From assembly GCA_020746875.1 (NCBI GenBank), contig JAGTJL010000019.1, positions 868,001-932,000 on the forward strand: a stretch of 64,000 nucleotides of DNA, in the 5' to 3' direction. Under the pieces are notes generated by a model. It searched no databases. It worked only from the letters and a program-made list of their open reading frames with translations, and was not told the origin of the DNA. Below, piece by piece: positions 36,119 through 46,853 of the stretch. Within the stretch, counting starts at the first letter, position 1. Every line of letters begins with the position of its first letter. The DNA comes from Rhexocercosporidium sp. MPI-PUGE-AT-0058. Its lineage: Eukaryota > Ascomycota > Leotiomycetes > Helotiales. The position numbers were made by a program, and so were the translations under genes.

Positions 36119-39100
36119 ATGAGTTCGTCGAAGGCCCCAAGCGGTGGAAAGGGTCTAGGTGGACTTGCAGGATCAAAGAGCGGAAAGGGGGATTATCCTC
36201 CTCACAATGATCAAAGGTGCGATCACTGTGAGAGCAAGGACCATGAAGCGCAGAAATGTAAGGTGGAGATAGATGGATTTGAAGGTATTCATTGCAAGAG
36301 CTGTGGACATGGCGATCATCCCACCAAAGAATGTCCTTTGGTCAAGTATACCAAGAAGGGGCCAAAGCCAGTGATCACTCCGGAGATCTACGATAAATTT
36401 ACGCCTCTGTTCCGAGAGAAGTATGCGCCAAGACTTCCTGTCACTCCTGTCAAGGGTCGTGTAACTTCACTCGGATCAGCCAAATCACCATCAACAACCC
36501 CGAAATCCGCTGGCAGCCCATCCAAAAGAGACGACGGAGAAGATTCAAAGAGTAACCCTGCGACTCCTACGAAGGGCAGCAAGATCCCAGAAGAGATACA
36601 GAAGGCATGGGACGACGCGGAGAAGCTGATGCCCAGACCTAGGAACATCACCAAGAATACCGATAAGGGACCTAATGTATTGGCCAACTTTTTCAAGATC
36701 ACATTGGCGGAAGGAACCAAGCTCTACAAGTACAGCATCACTCTGGGCGACATCTTTGAGAGGAAGCCGCCTAAGGATGGAGAGCCAGAGTTCGAGCGGA
36801 AATTGAGTCGTGAGACTAAGCGATATCTGATCACTGAGCTTCTTGCCAAACACAAGCCTCCGCACAAGAAGTGGGCGTGCGATTACGACTCGACCATTAT
36901 CTCATCAGAGCCTTTGTACTCGAACTCTGCGAAGACCATCGGGCAAGTTACTGAAACACCACATACTCGAAGTCCCAAGAAACAAGGCGATCCTCGTCCA
37001 GTTGTAAAATCGCAAATCACCTACGTCGGACTGGTTGATGTCAAGGGCCTACTCAAGCATGTCGATGGCAAAGATGATGAGTACGTATCAGTTGACCAAC
37101 TCAGGGCCCTCAATATCATCTCCTGGAAGAGGATCAATGATCATAGCTTCAACGGAGGCCTCGTCGGGAAGAAGTTCTACCCGGCAAGCCTTCTGAACAT
37201 ACAAGAGGAGAAAGCCAATTTGGCATCTCCAGAAAAGCCTTTCATGATTAGGAAGGGCTTCTATTCCTCCATGCGGCCTGGCGTTGGCTCGGTGCTTTTG
37301 AATGTCAACACCACGACCTCGGCTTTCTTTGCGCCAATCAAGCTCAGTACTTGGATCAAATTATGCTGGAAGAATGAGGGCCCGGCTCAAGTCTGTCCCA
37401 AATTTCGGTCATTTTGCAAGAATCTCCGGGTCACGTTCAATCTCCACCATGAGAGAGGCCGCAAGTGGATCATCTCCGATATCAGTAACCATAGCGTTGA
37501 TAACACAACGTTCCAGTTGAAGAATGGTGGGTTGGAATCAGTTCGACGGTACATCGAAGCAAGTGAGTTCATATTCCATGCAGTACTGGGAATTATGCTA
37601 ATTGGAATAGCCTACAATACACGTATCAACGCAAACGGCTACTGTATCAACGTTGGTTCCATGAGCAAGAAGATCTGGTATCCAGCAGAGTTGCTTACGA
37701 TCGTCGACTGGCAAGTGGTGAATAAAGTGCTTCCCGGCACTTTCGGAGCCGAGACGGTCAAAATTGCAGAACGGAAGCCTGGTCAGCACAAGGACTTGAT
37801 CGAGAACACTGCCCTTTCGTTCCTAGGATTGGACCCGAAGACGACATTTTACAAGGTAAGAACGGCTCCCAGCACATCTAGATTTTGGACATTGCAACTA
37901 ATTTCGTGGCTTAGGACTTTGGGATGAAGACTGTAAACACCTTCATAAGAGTCGAGTCCAAGAAAGTAAACCCGCCAAAGTTGAAGTTTAAAGGGAAGTC
38001 GGTCCTTGAAGTCTCCATGGGTTCTTGGAATATCGGTCGTGAATCGTTCAATATTGGATCTAAATCCCTCCACCGTCTGAGTGTCATTTCGTTCTGTAGA
38101 TCTGCTTCTCCTGATGGGCTAAGCATGATCCAGAATGGACTCAAAGTGTACGGTGTTGCAAATGGTTCTAACCCATTCCCAAGAACGGTAGTCGAGGTCA
38201 CGGAGCCCGCTCTGGGGAACACGTACCGAGAAATTTGTCAGGAGGTGTTGAACAAGGCCCACGCAGCTTTGAAGACAAAGGAAATCCCACCCATCATCCT
38301 TGTCGTACTGGAGACACACAGCATTCCACTGTACGCAGAGATCAAGCGTTGGGGTGATTGTATCGCTGGGGTTCCGACCGTTTGCATAACCAAGGCAAAG
38401 CTCGAGGGAGCAAATGCTGAACTCGCAGCCAATATTTGGCAAGTACCTCAGCTGAATGAGCTAGATTCTGACTAACCATATGGCAGTTTAAAGTTTAATC
38501 TGAAGCTTCGAGGGGTTAGCCATAGTGTTGACAACATAGTACCGCCAAGTACTATGATTGTAGGTGCCGACTGCACGCATCCCGCAGACAATGCACCAGG
38601 TCGACCCTCGATTGCAGGCATCGTGGCAACGAATGACGAAACTTCCTTCCATTACCTTGCATCAGCAAGACTCCAGACAGGCAAGCAAGAGGTAACACGT
38701 TCCTTTTCCAGTCATGTACAGTACAGCAATGCTGACTGGTACATAGTACATTGAAGACCTAAGATCAATGATCAAGGAGCGAGTCAAAGCATGGTACATG
38801 AAAATGAAGGACATGCCCACTCATCCCGTAGGGAAAAGAACAGGCGACGCGTGGTTCCCAAAGAGAATCCTCTTCTACCGGGACGGCGTGAGCGAGAGCC
38901 AGTACGGAATGGTCCGGCACCAAGAACTACCCCAGATCACCGCAGGCTGTCTAGACGCCGTCCGAGAAATCAGAGCAATTGGCAGGCACTCACATACCAT
39001 TTCCGACAAATTCAAGTACGAACCTGACATTACCTTGATCGTCGTCACGAAGCGCCACCACGCACGGTTCTACGACTGGAGAATCGAGCCGTCGGGTACA

Positions 39101-39730
39101 GCAAATCTACCGCCTGGAACGGTGGTGGACAGCGATGTCGTGACGCCGAATCATGTCGGCTTCTACCTGCAGGCTCACGCTAGTCCGATGGGCACAGCTC
39201 GCAGCTCTCACTACGTCGTTCTGGAAGATACATGCAAGTACGACATGAAGAAGCTTCAAGACATGGTAAGTTCACTCCCCAAGCCCATGACACCGTAACA
39301 AAAGAAACAGAGGTACTGACAAAACGAACAGACGAACAAGATCAGCTACACAGGAGCTCGTGCCACCAAAGCGCTGTCCGTATGTACTCCCGCCCAATAC
39401 GCGGACTTCCTCTGCGACCGTCTGCGCTGCTACATGAAGCCAGCCTACGACGGCAAGTATCCCATGGAGCCGGACAAGAAAGACGACAAAGGGAAAAATA
39501 AGACATCCTCGTCTCCTGCGGCTTCACCTTCTGGCAAAGGTAAAGGCAAGGCCGTCGTTGCAGCTGCGCCTAACCCTGGACTTAGAGCCGACGCTGTCAC
39601 GATCGCTACTCAACCGCCTAGTGACTATGCGAGAGACTCTCATATCTGGCTTCCGCCGCCCTTGACTGATGCACCGGCTAGGTTGAATCCCTGGGCGGCG
39701 GCTCTGGATAATATCATGTTCTATCTTTAG
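36119..39730 (+). CDS. Argonaute with two N-terminal CCHC zinc knuckles
   Basis: Exons 36119-37562, 37611-37855, 37915-38438, 38487-38691, 38747-39265 and 39332-39730 give 1111 residues. Two knuckles precede the usual fold: C34-C37-H42-C47 and C59-C62-H67-C72, both C-x2-C-x4-H-x4-C. A lysine/serine/proline linker follows. The N and DUF1785 regions (to about 380) lead to a PAZ domain spanning the first intron (RRYIEATYNTRINANGYCIN). In MID, LYAEIKRWGDCIAGVPTVC keeps the tyrosine and lysine that hold the guide 5' phosphate. PIWI has VGADCTHP (D766), GKQEYIEDL (E806), FYRDGVSESQY (D852) and AQYADFLC (D1004), a complete DEDD-type slicer set, so target cleavage is plausible. Argonautes load small RNAs for quelling-type silencing. 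The third intron (38439-38486) uses a GC donor (GCAAGT). A lysine-rich insert (about residues 1020-1055) lies near the C-terminus, which ends DNIMFYL as expected. Confidence 0.93.
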
Positions 39731-40836
39731 ACATGTTTGTTGTATCCCCTAAGCGAGCTTGTGTACTGGTTCGACCTAGACGTACCTATCCTTGCCTCGA
39801 AAGTTGTGCTCTGTCTGTCTTTGATTTGACGTACTTGGGCGCTGGTTTTCATTCCCTTCCATCTGCTTTCCTTGATTTTAAGTTTTCATTTTTGAGCCGT
39901 TGCGTTGCGTGCCGTTATGGTTTTTTTTGGGGGGGGGGGGGTTCTGCAGAAATACAGTTGGCGTTCTTGACTTCCGTTGATCTCTGTGGTTCGGGTTTAC
40001 TAAATATGTCCGCACTGCACGTATGCTCATTACTTTCTTCTTCCCAATTACTCTTCCTCTCTACTTGATAGCGTTGCCTGTTGTCTTCTTCTTTCTAGAC
40101 CCGCGGGAGCGTTTGCATTTTGACGGTCCTCCGATTTCGTTTGCTGAAACTTCCGGAGCTTATGGGAGGATCATCTGTTTTCTTTCCGTCCCCTTCTTCC
40201 CTGTGTGCCGGCGTTTTTGATTCCATTATTCATTACGCATAGGGTAGCGTAGCATGTAGCTTTGGCGTAGTAACGAAATGACGACTTTCTGAAAACCACA
40301 TCGTGTCTCAAAACCTACTCCGTGACTTGACGACTTGCCTTGGTTTAAGTCCTGCAGTCCTGCACCGTTGTTTAAATTGTAGTAGTTCATTAACATAAAG
40401 CTGATGAAGTCAACAGAGAGCTCAACAATTATCAACATGTCCAATTGTGAAAGCCAAACCTTTGTTCCCCTTTCACCTTCATCCCACTTAACGCGCCTTT
40501 CCATTTGCCTTATCCCCCTTCACTTAAATATATGCTTCTGAAAAAGAAAGGGGTTCTTTGGAATGTTGTCGATCCATTAGCACTGTACATTATGCATATC
40601 CTATCTATGCTTGGTAGCCAGAACGCCCGCCACCTGGGTATTGTCATTCAGTCCATTCCCCTCTTTCCTTTCCTTACTTTCCCCATTCGCTCAGACACCC
40701 ACATCGGCAAACTTGGAAGATCAAGCTTTCCACTTCTCAACGCCCAGGCCCTGTTCAACCCATCATAAACATTACACCAACATACATAACTACACACTCA
40801 CATCAACATTTTCCATCCAAATCAACCGACCGCCCC
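39731..40836. other. Intergenic between convergent Argonaute and pns1
   Basis: 3' flanks of both genes. A T8G13 homopolymer pair lies at 39921-39941. There is no supported gene; the 39733-40068 and 40611-40910 frames are cysteine- or proline-rich and look random. Confidence 0.6.
39921..39941. repeat. T8-G13 homopolymer run
   Basis: Eight T followed by thirteen G just downstream of the Argonaute stop codon. Run length may be inexact in an assembly. Confidence 0.85.
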
Positions 40837-42671
40837 TCAAACATGCACCGCTTGCTGCACATGCGGATAAACCTGAATCAAGCGCTGCCACAGATCCGGA
40901 AACTCATTAATAAGAACCTCCGGATCGAAAGCCATTGCTACAAAGAGAGTCGAAACACCACTCTTAATAGGGACAAGGAAGATATTCGCGATCTGCAGAC
41001 CGATGAGGAACGCGAATGCCATGACGACGGCCGTAAAGGCGTTGCCCTCATTGTAGGCTGGCGAGGTGAAGGCAAGGTAGAGATAGGCGAGGAAGGAGCA
41101 GAGGTAGGCTACGAAGACGGCGCCCATGGTTAGGACGGGATTGATGAGGCATTCGTTGACGAGAGCGTCGATGCCGCGGTCTTTCATCATGGTCCAGGTT
41201 GTCTGGCTGGGTTAGTACGGGGATGTTGTTAGAAATGTAAGAAGGGACTTACCTTGGCAGCTGGAATATATGCCTTTCCATACAATGCAATGTATGAGAA
41301 TGCATACTCGTTGATGAACTGAATCGCCCAGTCCAAGATGCCAATGAAGCATTGCAAGCAGCAGAAGAAAATGGCGCCGAGCATGTTGCCCTGTGCGGCT
41401 TCATTTTGCTGAGCAATTGAGCAAGCTTGACGCAAGCACTGGATCAGAGCAACGATCAAGCTTCCAAAACTGATACTGCCGAAACTGTAGGTCATCGAAC
41501 GCTTGAAAGCCCCACGGGTGGCTCCCTTGGGAACACCACCTGGCTTTTGTGCGCAAAAATACCAGGAGCCGTAGACACCTGAGATGGTAACGTGAATGAC
41601 GTTCTTGATGACTTCAGTGATCCAGTAGCCCGCGAAAGTAATGAAGACGAGAAGACCAATTACTTTGGCTTTGCTGCATCCTCCCTCTGCATTGCAAGCT
41701 TCATTGCCTGGATAGTATCTCACGTATACGGAGACCATGGTGACTGAGAACCAAGCACCGAAAGCAGTGGCGATGAATCCTCCAATAGCAGATACTACGA
41801 AGACATGACCATAGTTCTTGGAGACATCGATGACGGTTTGAAGCATAAGAACCGAGAAGGGAATGCGGGGAATCCATGAAATGAAGCAAACGATGTAGAA
41901 TACCGAGAAAATGAGGTATACAATTGCGGCACTGTAGTAGTGGCGCGCGAAGTAGACAATAGCCGTACCGATTCCGAAGACGATTTGAAGAATACCAGTG
42001 ATCCAGATAGCTCTGCAGAATGTCAATGGTGGCTCATTTAGATAGAAGTGGGGTTCTTACTGTTTAGTAAAAGCACGAATGATCCAGAAATAAGCAGCGG
42101 AAGTAACAAAAGCCACAGCCAGGACAAAAGCACTATTGAAGTCAGTGTACATCCCCAATTCGTCTCGAGGCTATACTTACAACAAGATGATAGTGTTGGA
42201 GTTCAACGAGACCGTCTGATTCCCATTGTAAATGGCACCACTCCCGCCAACAACATACCCATGAATTGCCAGTCCTGACACAGCGCAGAAGCCCAAGAAC
42301 GTAGCCAGAAAGAGCAGCGCAGCCCAGATATCATTATACTTTGGCTTGTCCAACTTGAACGTCTGCTCGAAACCAGATAGCTTTCCATTCGGCGCATTCT
42401 GTGGAGGCATATTGTTTCCATAATTGGGAGGCTGCTGAGGGTATTGTTGTGGAGGAGGTCCCTGTTGTTGCTGCTGCTGGTAGGGTTGTTGTTGATATTG
42501 GCCTTGCGGTTGTTGTTGATATTGACCTTGCGGCTGCTGTTGGTACTGACCACCCTGATATTGACCTGGCTGTCCATATCCCTTCTGCTGGTCCTGCATG
42601 CCGATGTCTTGCTGGCCGGACTGGTAGTAGGCATCCGCCTCTCCACCGTGTTGAGGTTGATTGTATGCCAT
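40837..42671 (-). CDS. PNS1: Choline-transporter-like membrane protein Pns1
   Basis: Exons 42671-42181, 42132-42061, 42012-41253 and 41202-40837 give 562 residues. The cytosolic N-terminus is glutamine-, tyrosine- and glycine-rich, with repeated GQYQQQPQ units. After KLDKPKYNDIWAALLFL come about ten hydrophobic helices. A lumenal/extracellular loop holds sequons and paired cysteines (EACNAEGGCSKAK). The CTL-family core includes KNVIHVTISGVYGSWYF and FGSLIVALIQCLRQ, then YSYIALYGK-like residues (FSYIALYGKAYIPAAK) and DRGIDALVNECLINPVL. The family includes the human SLC44 choline transporters; yeast Pns1 is a plasma-membrane protein whose transport role is not firmly established. Length matches fungal homologues. 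All phases agree. Confidence 0.94.
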
Positions 42672-43950
42672 GATGTTGCGATAGCTCTTCAAGCTCTGTC
42701 CTTCAGACCTCTTTCTTCCTATCACTGTAAAAGCACCTCGCAAAGTGTAAAGCGCCAAAGAATACCCCTCACGGAACGATACACCAATGGAAAGAATGCT
42801 CAATCGAACGGACAGATCGAAGGATGCTGAACCTAAACACTTGGAAGGGAAAGAGGTGTCGTCGCGAGAAATTAAACATAATGTAAACGCGCCAAGCTAG
42901 CAGGACTTAGTGACGTGCACTAAAGCAGATGCCCATGCCTCTTTCCTTCTAGACTCTGTCTTAGTGCAGAGTGTGATCATCGCTCTACCAATCGTCTATC
43001 TCCTAGCGTCTCCACTTCTACCCACTAGATCTTGGTTGACGGCAGCTGCGTGCCGGGTCCGACTTGGTTACTGGATCTGTTTTTGATATGGTTGATAATA
43101 TTATTGCCATGGATTTATTAACGTGTGAATGTTCTGCTCCTTCTCTATACTAACTATGTATACGCCCCTAACGGTGATCTCAAAAAGATGCTTCGCGAGT
43201 ACAAAACCTTTAGACTTCGTCTTGTCTTGCAGAGACCTCAGCTGAGCAAGGGTGGTCTCGATAAGCTTGATTCGATGGTCGATGCGCACTATCGTTAATC
43301 TGGCTACGTGGATCGCAAGGTTGCGTTCTGTTTGGCGAATAGGCAGGAGGATGCTGTGCATGGGGCACCAGGTGGCTTTGCTTTTCTGTGGATCAGATGA
43401 AGAGGATGAATATGTGATGGGGAAGTGGAGTCAAGGTAGACAGAATATGACTGTTGATTTATTAGATCTCCGTTTGTAGCAAATACCTTTCGATAGGCAA
43501 ATGATGAATCTTCTTCTTGCCCGAGCTGTAAGTTTATCGTGTCGATAAGAGGGAATGCTAGGACTAGGTTGGGATTCCAATTGGGATTCTATTAATTCGA
43601 TAAAACTTTCTAGTTCATCTAGCGAATAATTCAAAAGTGGCAAGGAAAAGGTTTGAAGAAGTGCTCCATATGGGCCTAGACAGACTGTGGAAGGAACTAT
43701 CATACAATGAACGGTAAGAACGAAATCCTGGGTATTGAGAACAAGAAAGCAACGATGACCTGCACGTTGCTGGGAAGAGCTCAGTGCAGACTAGGGATCC
43801 AATCCATCATCTCCAACCCAAATGCGCCAAAGAAAATTCAACGCTCAATCGCTCTGCCATCCAACATATCCAATCATCATCAGCTCATCTCGTCTTGATA
43901 TTCATCATCATCTCTCACCCCTCCCTTCCTCACGCACTCCAAAGTCATAT
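42672..43950. other. Intergenic upstream of pns1, with a doubtful small gene
   Basis: Holds the pns1 promoter and the 3' flank of the SUR7-like gene. The only protein-like frames are the minus-strand pair between 43101 and 43703, listed separately. Confidence 0.5.
43101..43703 (-). CDS. Possible two-exon gene for a small unknown protein
   Basis: Two minus-strand frames, 43703-43431 and 43361-43101, could be joined. The first begins MIVPSTVCLGPYGALLQTF and contains LNYSLDELESFIELIESQLE. The second contains RLTIVRIDHRIKLIETTLAQ, with heptad-like spacing. A GTATTT donor after LSK and an AAG acceptor about 110 bases later would keep the frame, but the acceptor is weak and the better CACAG acceptor would not. 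No family is recognised. It may be two unrelated chance frames. Confidence 0.25.
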
Positions 43951-45082
43951 TCAAACACCCGCCCGTCTCAAGTGCGCCTCATCACTCCTCCTACTTCTCC
44001 CCCACCCCCTAACCCGATGCGATTTCTCCGTATACTCCCTCCTCTGTTTCCTCTTCCCAATAAAGAACTCCACCACCCACGCCGCACTCGCAAGGAACAT
44101 AACCGCCACAGCAACCCACGTAATAATCAGGTACTTCGTTCCCTTGCTCGCATACGCGCCGACATCGTTCCCATACTTGTTGATAATATGTACCGCTTTA
44201 TTCATAACGTACGTGACGAGCGCGGAGGACACGAGGAGGGAGATGAAGCTGAGGGACGCGAGACCCCAGTTGCCGAAGGAGATGAGGCGCGAGCCGTGTA
44301 GGAAGAAGGCTACCAGGGAGGTGAGGATGGCTAGTCCGGCGGCGGCGATGCCGATGGCGTAGAGGATGAAGACGGCGTTGAAGGCTACGTTGAGGGTGTC
44401 GAGGCCGTTTTGGATGTCTTCTGGCCAGTTGATGTCCGAGAGGTTGATTTTGAGGGGGCCGACTTCGAGTTGTTGGTTTAGGACTGCGTCGAGGTCGAAA
44501 TCATCTATTGTACGTATTAGCTTGATGTTCCTCCAACTTCTGGTATCGCAAAAAGAGTTTTGAGCACATACACATAGCAGTCCTGTTGGAACAAGATGTG
44601 ACGTTCTTGCTCGCGCCCTTCGCAGTGGCATTTGGCTTATATTCTCCCTCGCACATATCGAGCAGATGCAAGCTGTACCACTGATGAATCCCCAACTCCT
44701 TAGCCAACCTATCGGCAACATCTGCTACCAAGTCGTTGAACTCATCCTCGATCGTATCCGTAACGTTGTCCTTGATATCGGAGAAAAAATCGCCGATCTT
44801 GCCCGCTGTGGATGTTGCTGTTGCGGCTGCGGCAGAGGATGTAGTGGTTCGGCTGGGGTCGTCTGATCCAAGGATATTGTGGCCGAGTGTGGAGGTGTTG
44901 AGCTATTCAGACAGGTGTGTTAGTTTACTGCGTCTGTGACTCTGCGAGGGTTAGAGGGGACGTACAGTGATGATATGGTATTCTTCCATAAAAGCCTTCT
45001 TGCTGCCCGCGAAGAGACAAAGCATAGAAAGCACAAAACCCACAATGGCACACGCCAGTGGGAAGAGAGCTGTGATCCTCAT
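43951..45082 (-). CDS. SUR7/PalI family membrane protein
   Basis: Exons 45082-44966, 44902-44572 and 44504-43951 give 333 residues. TM1 is at the very start (FPLACAIVGFVLSMLCLFAG). A long extracellular loop carries the LNTSTLG motif, sequons and LLDMCEGEY, with cysteines typical of the claudin-like SUR7 loop. Three clustered helices follow: FILYAIGIAAAGLAILTSLV, LASLSFISLLVSSALVTYVM and LIITWVAVAVMFLASAAWVV. The C-terminus is short and basic (FIGKRKQRREYTEKSHRVRG). The family organises cortical membrane domains (eisosomes/MCC) or acts in pH sensing (PalI). Which subgroup this belongs to cannot be decided by eye. Junction T|AT makes TAMYDFDLDAV and keeps the frame. Confidence 0.85.
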
Positions 45083-46853
45083 ATCGAGTACGAGTACTGC
45101 ACCTTGCAGAAGTCAAAGTAAATATCCAAACGCTTTTGCTTTCGAGTAGCAGATCGTAACAGTAGTCAAACAAGTATTCGGTAGTGTAACGAGAGAAAAG
45201 TAAGAAGGAAGTTGAAGACAGTCAACTAGCCAGTACTTATCTCAGACTCATCCAGCCTGTAAATGAACACCACACCTTCTTTGAGCCTTGTCTCGGAAGT
45301 TAAAAACCAAGATGTCTTACAAACGACATCATCTCTCCAACACGCCATACCCAACACAGCACTCTTCCCATTCAATAAAGAGACAGACAAAGGAAAGACC
45401 CCTACACAACCGCCAGGCCAGACCGTACACCCCCAGTCCTCATGTTCTGGCCTGGTTTGCCCTGCCACAATCCATCCCATCAATCAAGATGGCATGTCCG
45501 ATTCACCTGGTCCAATCTGCATCCAATCTCCAGCAACCAGGCGTCTGTCCGATTGAGGTAGCGTTGTCGTCGCAAGGACTGCTCATTGCTCAGTGCTGGT
45601 GGTTCTACGTCATAAGCGCACAAAAAGCTGGCAATCAAATGGTGATCATTGAAAACAGGCTGGAAGCGAACCCGTATCCCTGCCCCTGTCCTGGCTTGCC
45701 CTGCCACCTCATCTCATCGTCCAGGGGTTCAGCGTGGCAGCCGTTCCTGGCCACTTATTTTTCGGACCGCTTTGAACGCTGAAACTTGGTTTTTGGGGGA
45801 AACTTTATTTTTACGGTCTGGTTGTTTGGTTTTTTGTTTGCGGGTTTGTGGAATGTGAATGGCTTCAATTCTGACTGGTCTTCGTCTTGGTCTTGGATGA
45901 GCGGTCGCTGAGATATAAATAGCTGATTTGGGGTCTGATTTGGGAACATGTGATGCAGGTCACGTGGGATGTAACAACTCCACCTGGGCAGCTCTTTTTG
46001 TTAATTACAGTTCCTGTGGGCATCAAGTAGCATATATAATCAATATCAATGAGTTATATTAAATGCCTCTCCTCCATATAAGAACGGCAACTTAAGTCAA
46101 TCCAGGTTCTTTACGAAATGCAAATCTCTGGTGTCTTGACTTATACGTTGAAAGAACCTGATACATCCCCCATCTATTTCTTACAGATATTCCAAAACCG
46201 AGTCACTCCTTTTGCCTACGGACACATCGGCTACAGGAGGCGTCAAGTCACCGCATGGAGGATTTAGAACGGAGAATCTCGAGTGTTTATCACTATATAC
46301 TAAAGGCTAGGGAAAGGGGCGTTAAGCGAGGAGGAAGTTGAGAACAACAGCAACGAACACAATCAGCCGAGTCCGAAGCACCACAAACTCGCAAAACAAG
46401 TAATACAGTTGCTAGTCTTCGAATCTCTATTGTAATTTGCACAAGCCAAACGATTCGGTATTTACTTATCGCAAACCGAAAATACCCTCGGATTTCCGCA
46501 AAGCACGAAATTCTAGCACGAATTCTAACTATGTCGGGTTTTCATAAAGACCGACTTTGAGATACACATTGATTATCGTGCTTATAACCCCGTGAAAACC
46601 CCGATTCAACGCGAAGTTGCGAAAGTGGAACGAGCTAGGGGAATGAAATGTCATTTACGTCTGCTTTCCTTTCTGGGAAAACGATAATACGTGGTTGGAG
46701 TTCTTCGATTGGGGAAGCTAGGGAAGTCATAGCACAAGATTTACCAAATTCCAGGAAAGGCATATATAACATACCCATCATGTCCTCCTATTTATTCAAC
46801 TCCTACATGCCCTCCCCCCACCGATCTCCCCCTACCCTGAACCGAATAACACA
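45083..46853. other. Intergenic before the monooxygenase relic
   Basis: 1.8 kb with only short, overlapping frames on both strands (for example 45288-45782, serine/proline-rich). No gene, RNA or repeat is evident. A CACGTG palindrome lies near 45961. Confidence 0.55.
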
